Part shown: positions 45,088 to 55,710 of the stretch, in pieces
Position numbering within the stretch: the stretch's first letter is position 1
Layout of the letters: each line of letters starts with the position of its first letter
Source of the DNA: Mytilisepta virgata
Lineage: Eukaryota > Mollusca > Bivalvia > Mytilida > Mytilidae
Length of the DNA: 64,000 bases
Assembly: GCA_028015205.1 (NCBI GenBank)
Contig: CM051520.1
Span: 10,202,501-10,266,500, forward strand
Direction of reading: 5' to 3'
Notes under the pieces: generated by a model
The model's input: the letters and a program-made list of their open reading frames with translations, nothing else
Database searches by the model: none
What the model was told of the DNA's origin: nothing
Position numbers and translations under genes: made by a program

Positions 45088-46600
45088 ATAAGGATATATC
45101 ACATGACTGTGTAAAGATGCTTGGCGGTTTATGAAATATTTCCTTTTTCAGTTTTTGTTATATGGCTGGAGATCTGATTCTCAGGCTATAGCTGTAGTAG
45201 TGCATTTATAACTATTTTATAATGCTTAGGTAATGCTGGTTATAAAAAAAAACAAATTCAAATTTGGAACGAATGAAGAAAGAAGAAATAGAGTCGTCAT
45301 CAGTTTCCAGTGGTGTAAAAAAAAGAATTACAAACCATATGCAAATAATTATGTAGGGGTATAGAGTTACTTATACCCTGTACATACATCAAACAGACAA
45401 CGTCATGATCAAGGCATACGTCATGATCAAGGATGTGCAGTTAAAGCATAGACCATAAACAACGTCATGATCAAGGCACACGTCATGATCAAGGATGTGC
45501 AGTTAAAGCATAGACCATAGACAACGTCATGATCAAGAATGTGCAGTTAAAGCATAGACTACAGACAAGGAATTATCTCCGAAGAAAATTTCCATTTAAA
45601 GTTATATATATTGAACATCCAATAGCCATAGTCAGGAGACAAACTGTTGAAATTGTTTATGTAAAAAAAAATTGTGCATATGTAAAAACAATTGTGCATA
45701 TGTAAAAAAAATTGTGCAAGTAATACATATCTTCAAAATATTCAGTAAACATTAAAATACAAATGGAATTCCAAATCCTGGACCTGAGGGAGTTCAAACA
45801 ATATCGCATAATTTATCTCTTGAAAATATCAGCACATATGTCTAAAAGTCGTGTCATCTGCGGAACAAATTGCAACTGAGGGATGATACAATTGCAGAAT
45901 TACTGGCTCGATCCAAACATAAGGTATCAACATTGTATATCAAAGAAGAAAAAACGTTTCAACTTGATGGTGGATAAATTATAAGTGACAGTCAATATTG
46001 TTACTGCACAAAGAGAGTAATTTCAGTCTTGATGATTTGATAAACATGATACAAGTAAAAATTGCTTCAAAAGAAGCAAAGGAATAGCGCTGAGCAAAAA
46101 TAATCATTTTAATAGATTATGCCAATAGGTGTGAAATGATTTATTTATCATGTTTATAAACAGTCTATGATTAAATCTTTGTACTTCAACAAATAGTTGT
46201 TTAAGAGATCTATTTTCCTTATAAATGGCGTGGACTTTTCATGTTATAATTTCATTTTCAGCTGTAATTGTAACATTGGTATACTTGTGCATAAAGATCA
46301 AATTTGTTCAGTGTTATGTTTTGTCTATGACTTTTGACCACGAAGAGCAAATGAATCTAAATGAAATATTTGAATGAAAATCCTTACACAGAATGCAATA
46401 TTTTGGAAAGCATACAATCAAAAAAGTTTATTTTTAATGTTTGCGTTGAGAATTTTGTAATCATCTGGGGTTCTTTGCATGAAAATATTTAGTGGAATCA
46501 AGTGTTGCTATACACAGAAATAGTTCTACTTAGACTGCGTATATGTATAATGGTTGGCCATTTGTGAGATCGTTGTCATGAACATTACAACATTACAATA
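45088..46600 (+). other. 3' UTR and downstream DNA of membrane-protein gene
   Basis: No gene seen. Contains the 62-bp repeat at 45395-45570 and a short gcatatgtaaaaa(a/c)aattgt repeat at 45655-45720. Confidence 0.45.
45395..45570 (+). repeat. 62-bp tandem repeat (~2.7 copies)
   Basis: cgtcatgatcaagg occurs at 45401, 45419, 45463, 45481 and 45525. The compound unit of two such boxes plus atgtgcagttaaagcataga has a 62-base period; the last copy has lost one box. Confidence 0.9.
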
Positions 46601-46609
46601 ATGTTCATG

Positions 46610-47660
46610 TAAAAGCCACTTAGCCATGAAAATGAGGTCAGGGAGACGTTACATCTGCCAGACTGAATCCAATGCATATACCCAGCAAATTATTGAAATT
46701 TATTACATTGAGTGAGGTTAAATATCGGGATTTCCAGTGAAATCAAAAGTCATATTTCACTCTAGGAAGTGACGTAACAATAGCCGTCGTCAACGATGTT
46801 GCTATACAATGGTCGACGCGTAATCGTATAAAAACATAATCCCTTGTATTTTCTCGTTAAAATTTCTGAAAACATGGAATATTTCAATGTAATAAACAGA
46901 ACAACTAATCTCGAAATTCGAATACCAAAGTTCTACAACGCAAGTCACTGGACCGTGAAATGAGGTCAAAGTCAAGTAAAACCTGCGAGAATGACATTTA
47001 CATCTTCGAATGTATCGATCTGCACACAAAATATAATTGACATATCCCTTATAGCATCCTCATAAGTCAGGGTTTTGTATCCACGTTCGGTCCTACAAAC
47101 ATTCATATTTTGGGTTGAACATATCGCCGCTGGTGTGTGACCTAGAAAATTCTACCTAACGACGCAAATGGATTCTATTTTGACCTTGAGAAGTAAACAA
47201 TGAAAATCGTTCACTACCGACCCGTACAATATGAATGTGTGATGTCAGGGGTTTGTAGGAACGAACGTGTATATAAAACTCTGACTTGGGAGGATGCCAT
47301 TATAGTAACTGAGAAACTGACCTAATCAGGAAAATGTTACACAAATTTATCAAAGTGAGTCAAAGGTGAAATTGAGGTCAATGTCAAGTGATACCTGTCA
47401 GACATGTACACCTTCTTATGTGTCTATACACCAAATATTGTTTATCTATCCATTATAGTTATATTGAGAAACAATGTTTTAAAAGTCACATGACCATGAC
47501 AACGAGGTCAAGGTGAAGTGATACCTGGTAGACTGACATGTGTATCCTCCAATGTATGTGCACACATAAAGAAGTTAACATATACTTATAGATCCTGAGA
47601 AAGGACCTCATCACAAAAAAATGTGACACAAATTTATCAAGCCAATCAACTGTAAAATTA
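46610..47660 (+). repeat. Diverged tandem units (caaggtcaagtgatacct family)
   Basis: Units near 46625, 46950, 47360 and 47500 share atgaggtcaagg..gtgatacctg, agactgacat and a ttatagatcc..gagaaa end. The MITE-like element at 47049-47306 interrupts the series. Confidence 0.65.
47049..47306. mobile_element. MITE-like element with ~55-bp inverted ends
   Basis: The left end (ttatagcatcctcataagtc, agggttttgtatccacgttc, ggtcctacaaac) is the near-inverse of the right end (gtttgtaggaacgaacgtgt, ataaaactctgacttgggag, gatgccattata). No coding content. A solo end is at 31549-31602. Confidence 0.85.
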
Positions 47661-47668
47661 AGGTTGTC

Positions 47669-48433
47669 CAAAATAAGAATTCCAAAGACACTAATATTAG
47701 ATATAGTTAATTTATACTATGCTGTATAGGACGCATTTCAAGGAGTTACCTCTCATCAGCAGCATTAAAACCGAAATATTTGGGAGACCAAAAACCAAAC
47801 TTATATTAAACAAGAAGTACTCATAACCAAAAATACCGAAATAGGAAGCCAAATTTAAGCTAAGGAGATCTACTATGTGCAATACAAGGAATGAACCCTT
47901 AGTATTTCTATTATTTTTTAATTTTGCTAAATACTGGTAAATTCTGTAACAAATCAATGAATAATCATGTCAGACAAGTCTGACGACTGGGTTGGCGAAT
48001 ACCCTCGGGGACCTAGGGTCGACCGTGCAGAGGCATCGTCCCAGGAGTTTCAAAATAACAATCCAAAGATACTAATATTAGATATAGTAAATTTATCCTA
48101 TGCTGTATAGGACGCATTTCAAGGAGTTACCTCTCATCAGCAGCATTAAAACCGAAATATTTGGGAGACCAAAAACCAAACTTATATTAAACAAGAGGTA
48201 CTCATAACCAAAAATACCGAAATAGGAAGCCAAATTTAAGCTAAGGAGATCTACTATGTGCAATACAAGGAATGAACCCTTAGTATTTCTATTATTTTTT
48301 AATTTTGCTAAATACTGGTAAATTCTGTAACAAATCAATGAATAATCATGTCAGACAAGTGTGACGACTGGGTTGGCGAATACCCTCGGTGACCCAGGGT
48401 TCACCGTGAAAAGGCATCGTCCCAGGAGTTTCA
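47669..48433. repeat. 381-bp tandem duplication (two copies)
   Basis: tccaaaga(c/t)actaatatta starts at 47681 and 48062, exactly 381 bases apart. The copies differ at only a few sites. The 81-aa minus-strand frames inside them mirror each other because of the duplication; no protein family recognised. Confidence 0.95.
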
Positions 48434-48795
48434 AAATAACAATCAAATGAGCCAATTTAGGGGAAATTAATGAAAAATTCTAAGATGAGCAAAAGTTATA
48501 ATAGAACCAATAAGGGGTCTCTTTGAAATGTTCATTCCGTAAATAAATATGTACAATAATACAAAATATATTAACTTTATATTTTTTTGTACGATACTGT
48601 TTGAGAGTCCAACATTAACACATGTATGTCACCTTGAACTACTTATATTACGTATCTTGTTGTGTTCTATATGTTAAGGTCTATAAATGCAATCTGATAA
48701 ATCCTGTACACTAGCGTTCTGCTCCTTTGATGCTTCATCTTTATAAAGCAATCAAATGATTCGTTACTAAATTAAAGTGAAGTCTATTAAGGATC

Positions 48796-49026
48796 AACCA
48801 TTTGATTTTTAGGGAGGGGGCTAGGTTGAAATATTTGATCCTGCCTATTTTTTTTTTCGGTTGCTATCGCGGCCTATAAATAAACCAAAATTTCCTGATT
48901 GACACATGTGTTGCATTAGTGATCCTGTCATTTTATTTTGCCAAAAATCTGGTCCTACCCTTTTATTTCAAATTTCATCCTATCCCCACCCCCCTTCCCC
49001 ATAAAAATCAAATGATTGCTCCCTAG
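48796..49026. mobile_element. MITE-like element with inverted ends
   Basis: aaccatttgatttttaggga at the left and its near-inverse ccccataaaaatcaaatgat, tgctccct at the right frame about 230 bases. Inside lies ttttgccaaaaatctggtcc, a motif repeated at 41935. Confidence 0.75.
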
Positions 49027-49329
49027 TGAATTTTGCTGATTGTCGACAGAGTTTTTACACGGAAATATAAATTAAAATGTGTTAGCTTAAAAATTCATGC
49101 AAGATATTTAAGTTTCCGGACAATGTAATCCTTACAGTCCACAAAGTTCTGTTCATTCCTGGCAAAAGGATCAATCAAAATTATGACGATTGAAGTTACC
49201 ATCAACGCTAAGAAATGACTGAATAAATAAAGTTTCTTAATGGTCATCCTATGGGTAAACTTCAGATCCTTACCAACTAAGTTCGGATATGGGAGCTATA
49301 TGTTGATCATATTGTAATATATGACTATA

Positions 49330-50450
49330 TAACTATAACATTTAATTTCCAATCAAAGGGCCCTAAAAGGGCAATAAGTATAAAGGATACAACATACAAG
49401 GCAGTGGAGGGAAGAGCATTCATTGAAAGAGTTCACAATAATTAAGCCTCACGTAGCATATGTGACACAAATATTTTTCAAAATAAATATAATATTGATA
49501 TGATGGTATGGAAACTGAGCATATTGTCATACAAAAACCTGACAACAGAGAGTAAAATTTCTTGATCTTCACAATTTAGAATCCAAAATAAATTTTCCAG
49601 TCAGATAAATTGTAAAATTCCTGAACTAGGGGATAACGCAATCTCATATATTTTTCTTTGGTCTTTACACTTGCTACACTTTATAAGAAAATGTATCTCG
49701 TCTTCAACTTCATCGTAGGAGGAATTTTTACAAATTCTTTAATGGGTGGTTTTATTGTAGCGCCCAGCCCCAGTTTCAATAAGAAGTCTGTCAGCTGATA
49801 TTCTAAATAAACGAAGGGACTTTAACAGTTCAAATTTTTTTATGACAGAAAAATAATTTTCAAATCTAAAATTTGTTTTGATATTATCATAGCGAGCGCT
49901 ATAGGAGCATATGCATTTTCCACATATGGGTCATTTACAAAAGTCTTTGTTTAATGGGGGCAGCCATATTGTGCTACATACTAAGGATAGAGGAAAAGTT
50001 TTCGTTCCCCGGAAACGGAAGTAAATATAATTTTAGAGCCAGAATCGTGATACCAGAAATGAGTTTCTGGAAAGGGCTATTGTTGTGCTCGCACCATTGA
50101 AGCATATGAAGGTGTAATTTTCTTTGTATTTTTAGAAAGATCGGTGAAAAAACTACCAATATGCAAAATCTCAAAGAAAAATCAAAAGTAGATCGAAACT
50201 GTATCGTATGCCCTTAAGTGGCTAATTTGGCATCTTTAAATAATTGACTTGTCATATACTTTTCAGAGACACCTTTTCTTGGGAAAAAACCGAATTTGCA
50301 CTTACTCTGAGTTAAAGCATTGCATTCTAATCCTAAAATTTTAAAGAGAATCCTAATAGTTGAAAACCAAAATTTTCTGTTCAAAGCATAAGGCTCTGCA
50401 AAATAAATATGCATCTTTCAATAAAGGAAATTCTGTTGCCAAATTTTATA
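49330..50450 (-). pseudogene. LINE 3' end remnant (minus strand), interrupted
   Basis: Matches 18840-19560 over its length: ccaatcaaagggccctaaaa, aagaaaatgtatctcgtctt, caacttcatcgtaggagg. The minus strand retains YDEVEDEIHFLIKC-like codons but lacks parts of the knuckle. A separate element (49892-50214) sits within it. Confidence 0.82.
49892..50214. mobile_element. Insertion within LINE remnant, likely TA target
   Basis: The LINE sequence atattatcata / agtggctaatttgg is continuous at 19315-19335 but split here by about 323 bases starting gcgagcgctataggagcata. TA flanks both sides (49890-49891 and 50215-50216), compatible with a TA duplication. The inverse copy is at 32700-32970. Confidence 0.72.
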
Positions 50451-50589
50451 ATCTGTAACAATACTATAATATCGATTTAATTATATCATAATGAAGTGGG
50501 TGTCTACCTAACGGGAGGGATTGTGGCTGATTTTCTATATGATGAAGACATAATCATTCGATCGGGTTAATTCAGTAACTGCCAGTAGT

Positions 50590-50990
50590 CCTTTGTTAAT
50601 ATATACTGGGTAACTACCCGTGCAAGCACGGATATCAAAGAAAGGTTGAACAGCTCATCAGAGCTTGGTCGACAGGTATGAAAAAACCGTTTCCCAAATG
50701 AAAATGGACCTGTTCCATTGGTGTTATCCCTTCCTCATACCGGATTTGACGTGGGCAGCATGGCGGGTGTCCTGCAAGAAGCATAGACTGCTTACTCTTC
50801 CGGAGCACCTGAGTCTACCCCTGTTTTTTTGGTGGGGTCCATGTTGTTCATACGTTTTTAGTTTTTAATTGTAGTGCATGTATTGTTTTGGTCTTGTCTT
50901 CGTTGTTCTCCGGAGTTTGTCAGTTGTTACGATTTTTCTCTCCTTCGAATATCCCTTTGGTATTTCTTGACTTTACTTGATAGTAAACTC
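50590..50990. repeat. Unclassified segment, possibly dispersed repeat
   Basis: Less AT-rich than its surroundings, with tgcaagaagcatagactgct and cttccggagcacctgagtct words. The 67-aa frame at 50665-50868 has no known motif. It may be a dispersed repeat; no second copy is in the window. Confidence 0.3.
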
Positions 50991-51560
50991 AAAATATTCT
51001 TTGTTATGATATATATTTATTAAAAGTACTCATAAAATAAGACAAAAAAAATAAATAAATAAAAAATAGATAAATATCCAGAAGTCGGGGCTGTTGAAGG
51101 ACGACGGTTAACTTCTTTCTTTTTGTGGTTATCAGTTAATTCGTAGCTTCTGACTGGTTTCCAAAATTTATAGAATTTTCAAGCGCCGCCTATCCATGAA
51201 AAGGGGGAGTAAGTTAGCTATTACCACACCAAACACTGAAACTGTCGTGTAACTGTAAATATTCACAATTTTAAAGTTGGCATTCATCAGCATGAAAATG
51301 AATGGGTCGATAAATATAGTATTATGACCTAAAGCATCTTCAGTTCATCCAATATTAATGAAAAAATGTGTATTACTTCCTGGTTGGTACAGACTTTATA
51401 CATTTATATATATATGAATTTCTGAAATATACAGGAATGTATTTGGCCAGAATTTTTTTTTCCAGTTTCCTGGTGTAACCAGTTCTTGTCAAATACCACT
51501 TTCGTCACCACACCTAATGTTCAGTACTTAAAGAATACAACTACAACATATTTGATTCAA
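50991..51560. other. Intergenic, nothing recognised
   Basis: AT-rich DNA without a gene or clear repeat. Confidence 0.4.
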
Positions 51561-51564
51561 TATT

Positions 51565-51745
51565 CAAGGGCCCACAGGGGCAGCATGGGGGTATCATATA
51601 TAGAGGAAAGGAGAATGATTCCAATCAAGGGCCCATAGGGGTAGCATGAGGGTATCATATATAGAGGAAAGGAGAATGATTCCAATCAAGGGCCCATAGG
51701 GGTAGCATGAGGGTATCATATATAGAGGAAAGGAGAATGATTGAT
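51565..51745 (+). repeat. ~62-bp tandem repeat (three copies)
   Basis: aagggcccataggggtagca, tgagggtatcatatatagag and gaaaggagaatgat recur three times at about 62-base spacing. The ccaatcaagggccc word resembles the LINE 3' tail, so this may be an expanded tail. Confidence 0.9.
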
Positions 51746-52369
51746 AGTTACAATTACAGGGTCATACAACATAAACACCAATAAGAATAAGCATATTACA
51801 CAGACTATTACAGTGATTAAACCGGATAAACGTACAATAATGATGTAAATAGATAATTAGTACAAATTTGAAATACAGCAATATATACATGTATATGAAG
51901 TAATTGCAAGTGACTAGGTATTTAGTAAAATGACTAGATACATTGTACCAGAGCTGCATCAGACCACCTGGGGAAAAAGGAATTAAATTAAAAAAAAAAA
52001 TTCTCTTAAGTGTTATGATACATTTGTAACTTGGTCATCCAGATGCAGATGTCACCAAGGGTCAATGCTACAGGACTCTTCACTTAAAAAAAAAATGGAC
52101 ATAAGATAATTATAATAAATAGTTACACTTGGGATGGTCCTCATGATCAATGCACAAGGACAATTCATTTCAAGTCATCCAAATGCAGAGATCATCAAGG
52201 GCAGGTGCAAAAGGACACTTAATATTCCAAGTGCGCAAGAACAATTTAACAAGTTATTTATTACTTTAATAATAAATAGAATTTTTTTTAAAAGACGTCA
52301 TCTGATGCTGCTCTGTAATTCAATGGAATAAAGGTGCTCCAGAATGAAGCCAAGTTCTTATTTACTTGG

Positions 52370-53320
52370 TACAAATTTTGAGATAATCACACAGAGTATA
52401 CAAGACATCAGTGTTTTCAGTATTTAGTAACCAGTTAAGTTTTGCCTTTTGATCTAGTGTCTTAAAATTAGCACAGTTCTTGTTTATGATGAGTAACAAT
52501 TTATTGCGGGCAGTTATCATACCTTCACAAACAAAAAATGAATTTCATCCTCAATTTCATTCTTGGAGCACCGAGTACATACCCTGTCGTGTCGAGGAGT
52601 GCCCTTATATCTGCCAGTTTCTATAGCAAGTTTATGTGCTGATATACGAAATCTGGTCAGTCGCCCTCTCAGTTCACAGTTTTTGATAAGTGACAAATAC
52701 TTTTCAAATCCAAATTGCCCTTTACAAGGGACATATATACATAAATTTACCATCTACATGTTTATTTAATTGTTGAGTCCATTCTACTGAAAAATATTCC
52801 TTAAGGCATGACATAAATTTTTTAGTGAGTTTACTAATACTAATTCGCAAAGAAATGCATATTTTTTGCATGATAGTCTGAACAGCAGAATACCAGGAAG
52901 GAATTTTGGATTCGTGAAGAGATTTAGATTCAGCCAATACAACAACAAGAAGTTGAAAAGGACAGTCCGATCTTTACAATCTATAATAATATTTTAACAT
53001 GCTTTTATTATATTATAGTACAAGGGGAATCTGTCAAGTTCTGATAAAACTGCAAAATTTGTAGATTTTTTATGAACTCCCAATATAGATTTACAAAATT
53101 TTTGATGCAACAATTCTGCTTTATTTTTTGAGTAAATATGATCAAGTGTGAGAGACTGTATATCGTGTCGAAACCTCAATTTAAATGGGTTAAATGCACC
53201 CCATATTTGAATTTTACTCCCATACAGTAATATAGGCTTAATAGTATGATCGAAAACATGCATCCGTGTGTGCAATTCAGGATTTAGTAACAAATATATC
53301 ATATAGCAGCAAGGGCACTG
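52370..53320 (-). pseudogene. LINE ORF2 C-terminal remnant (minus strand), longest copy
   Basis: Read on the minus strand: VFDHTIKPILLYGSKIQIWG, then LHQKFCKSILGVHKKSTNFA, VLSELDRFPLYYNIIKA, AESKSLHESKIPSWYSAV, LTRFRISAHKLAIETGRYKG and RVCTRCSKNEIEDEIHFLF. This is the usual order after the reverse transcriptase domain of a non-LTR retrotransposon, ending in the CxxC knuckle. Several frame changes interrupt it. Confidence 0.9.
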
Positions 53321-53759
53321 TTAAAAACTTTCAAAATATACACACTAGGCTTAACAAAAGAGGTTTAGTGGTATTTGCCGCCTAAGGCCCCAGCGGATGC
53401 AGGATGGATCCATAGCTGGTTAAGGGGACGGGGTGCCCCTTGAAGCTCAGAGATTTTAAAGGAACTCTAGGAAGATTTTAATTTGCATAAATAAAAAGAA
53501 CAAGACTGAAGTTGGGTCGAGACCTGCGTCGCCAACATATTGACTCAACTCTTTTCGAAATAGGAGGTGTACATTTCCAATGTGTGTGCAAATTAATTTC
53601 TGATTTAAAAACCTACGCACGTGCGCAGAGTGCATATAGGAAGCGGTGCCCTTGAGCAGTAATATGATTTTTTAAAATAAAAGATAATAATAATACAAGT
53701 TAACCCAGATTGTCTTTAATAAATTTACCAGTGGCATTCAGGACCTGACTATCTTCATT

Positions 53760-54090
53760 GCTTAATAGAAATATTAGTTTTTGTACATTGTCAAGTGTTC
53801 AAAGATTTGGAACAGTATTACCAACAAAATCAAAAAGTATATATTTCTATCATCCTTATATTTATCACATGAAATAAGGAAATGTGTCTCATCTTCTATA
53901 CCGGTAGATCCAGAAGAGCAATTATTACAAATTCTCTCACTTCTTGGTATATTTGTGAAACAACCAACTTGGAATTTTAATCTGTGAGCAGATATTCTTA
54001 ATCTACAAAGGGATCTTCTTGTATCGAAATTTTTTACTAAAGAGAGATAATATTCAAAGCAAAAATTTTGCTTAAACTTTAGTTAAGTGG
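53760..54090 (-). pseudogene. LINE ORF2 knuckle remnant (minus strand)
   Basis: The minus strand encodes RSLCRLRISAHRLKFQVGCF, then RSERICNNCSSGSTGIEDET and HFL. It carries a four-residue insertion (roughly GSTG) relative to the other copies. Confidence 0.8.
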
Positions 54091-54302
54091 AAAATTTTCC
54101 ATCAACAAGATTGTCTTTGTTTATATATCAGTTGTTACAGTACTTCTTCTGTATCAATCTATTTGATATTTTAGAAAATTTATATTGTCCAAAGTCTTTA
54201 TATTCCTCCTTGTTACCAAGATATTCTATCAATTTGGAAACAAAGTAGAACCTAGAAGGTTTATTGTTATTACAAAGATTCTGACTGCATAAATATGCAT
54301 CT

Positions 54303-55145
54303 TTTGTCATCACTTGGCGTCCGTCAGTCCACAAATTCACATTTTAATCTTCTGGACCCTATGGGAAAATTTCTTAAATATCTTCTTGTCTGAAACAACT
54401 TGGCCAATTGGAACAAAACTTGGCAGCAATGGTCCTTAGGTGGTCCTCTTTCATAAATTTATCCGATGACCCCACCCGTCATCCAAGATGGCCACCAGAG
54501 CCGACCTTAGTTTAACATAGGAACCTATGAGAAATTTAATTAAAGATCTTGTCTGAAACAACTTGGCCAATTGGAACAAAACTTGGCAGCAATGGTCCTT
54601 AAGTGGTCCTCTTTCAGAATTATGTCTGATGACTGCACCCGTCATCCAAGATGACAGCCAGAGCAGAACTTAAGTTAACATAGGACACTATGGTAAATTA
54701 ACTGAAAGATCTTGTCAGAAACCACTTTACCAATTAGAACAAATTAGGCAGCAATGGCCCTTAGGTGGTTCTCTTTCAGAATTATATCCGATGACTCGAC
54801 CCGCTATCCAGGATATCTGACAGAGTTGAACATAGTTTAACATAGGACCCTATGGGTAATTTATTTAAAGATCTTCTTGTCTGAAACCACTTAGCCAATT
54901 GGAAGAATTGGCAGCAATGGACCTTAGTGGGTCTTCTTTCAGAATTATATCTGTTGACCCTTTCTACCGTCCAAGATAGCTGCCAGAGCGGAACTTAGTT
55001 TTACATATGACCTAATGGGAAAGTTCACTGGATGATCTTCTTGTTGAAACCAGTGAGACAATTGGAATTTGACAGCAATGTTCCAGGCCGCCAGTTAAGA
55101 TGGACATAGTCCAGGTGAATGATACAGGCTCCTGGGAGCCTCTAG
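54303..55145 (+). mobile_element. Helitron-like non-autonomous element copy B
   Basis: Starts near tcatcacttggcgtccgtca, then tandem ~175-bp units (catccaagatgg, ttagtttaacatagga, cctatggg, cttgtctgaaac, cttggcagcaatggtcctta). It ends ccaggtgaatgatacaggct, cctgggagcctctag followed by T. The terminal hairpin ggctcctgggagcc precedes CTAG. The ~500-base left segment of copy C is missing. Confidence 0.75.
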
Positions 55146-55348
55146 TTCAAGTAGCAGTCAAAATTTATGGCCTTTCAGTCCTGTCCCACCCCCATTTCTG
55201 GATTACTTTTAATATATTGTTTAACTGGTTCATGTGCTCAAAACACATGTGATATTTCCGGGCCAGTGAATGTTGAACAAAAAACATGCAATCAGTCTCA
55301 GATTTTATGAAGTATAGCTAAATTTAAATATTCATCTTTCATTTACAG
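55146..55348 (+). other. Region before the first BTB gene 2 exon in view
   Basis: Ends in acceptor tttcatttacag at 55348, implying an upstream exon that I cannot locate. Confidence 0.45.
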
Positions 55349-55710
55349 GTGGGAGGATTTTTAATCTTTGCTCACATTTTTTGCCAGTCTCCTTCAGACC
55401 AAAATGCAACATGCTTTTTATTCACAGCAGACAACATTTCTGAAGATACAGAGGTGAAGGTTGCCAGGATGGCAGGTGCTGGGGAAGATTGGCGAAATGG
55501 AAAAAGTTTATTGGAATGTAATAGATACATGTTAGATAACCAGCTTCATACTGATGTGACCTTCAATGTAAGCTCGACTTTGATTTTAGCTCACAGAACA
55601 ATCCTAATTAGTCGAAGTCAAGTGTTTGAGAGCATGCTAATTGGACAAAGTTCTTCAGCAGTATTTCCAGTGAAAGATATTAAACCAGAAGTGTTTAAGA
55701 AAATGTTGAG
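55349..55710 (+). CDS. BTB gene 2, first exon in view (5' UTR or N-terminal extension plus BTB start)
   Basis: Acceptor tttcatttacag precedes it. The frame from 55349 stays open to the donor at 55711, so the 40 residues before M at 55469 (GGFLIFAHIFCQS...) could be coding if an upstream start exists. The downstream ATG fits the paralogue better. Confidence 0.75.

Noticed and set aside
47712..48338. Paired 81-aa minus-strand frames
   Set aside because: They are identical because of the 381-bp duplication, with AT-driven hydrophobic composition and no recognised domain.
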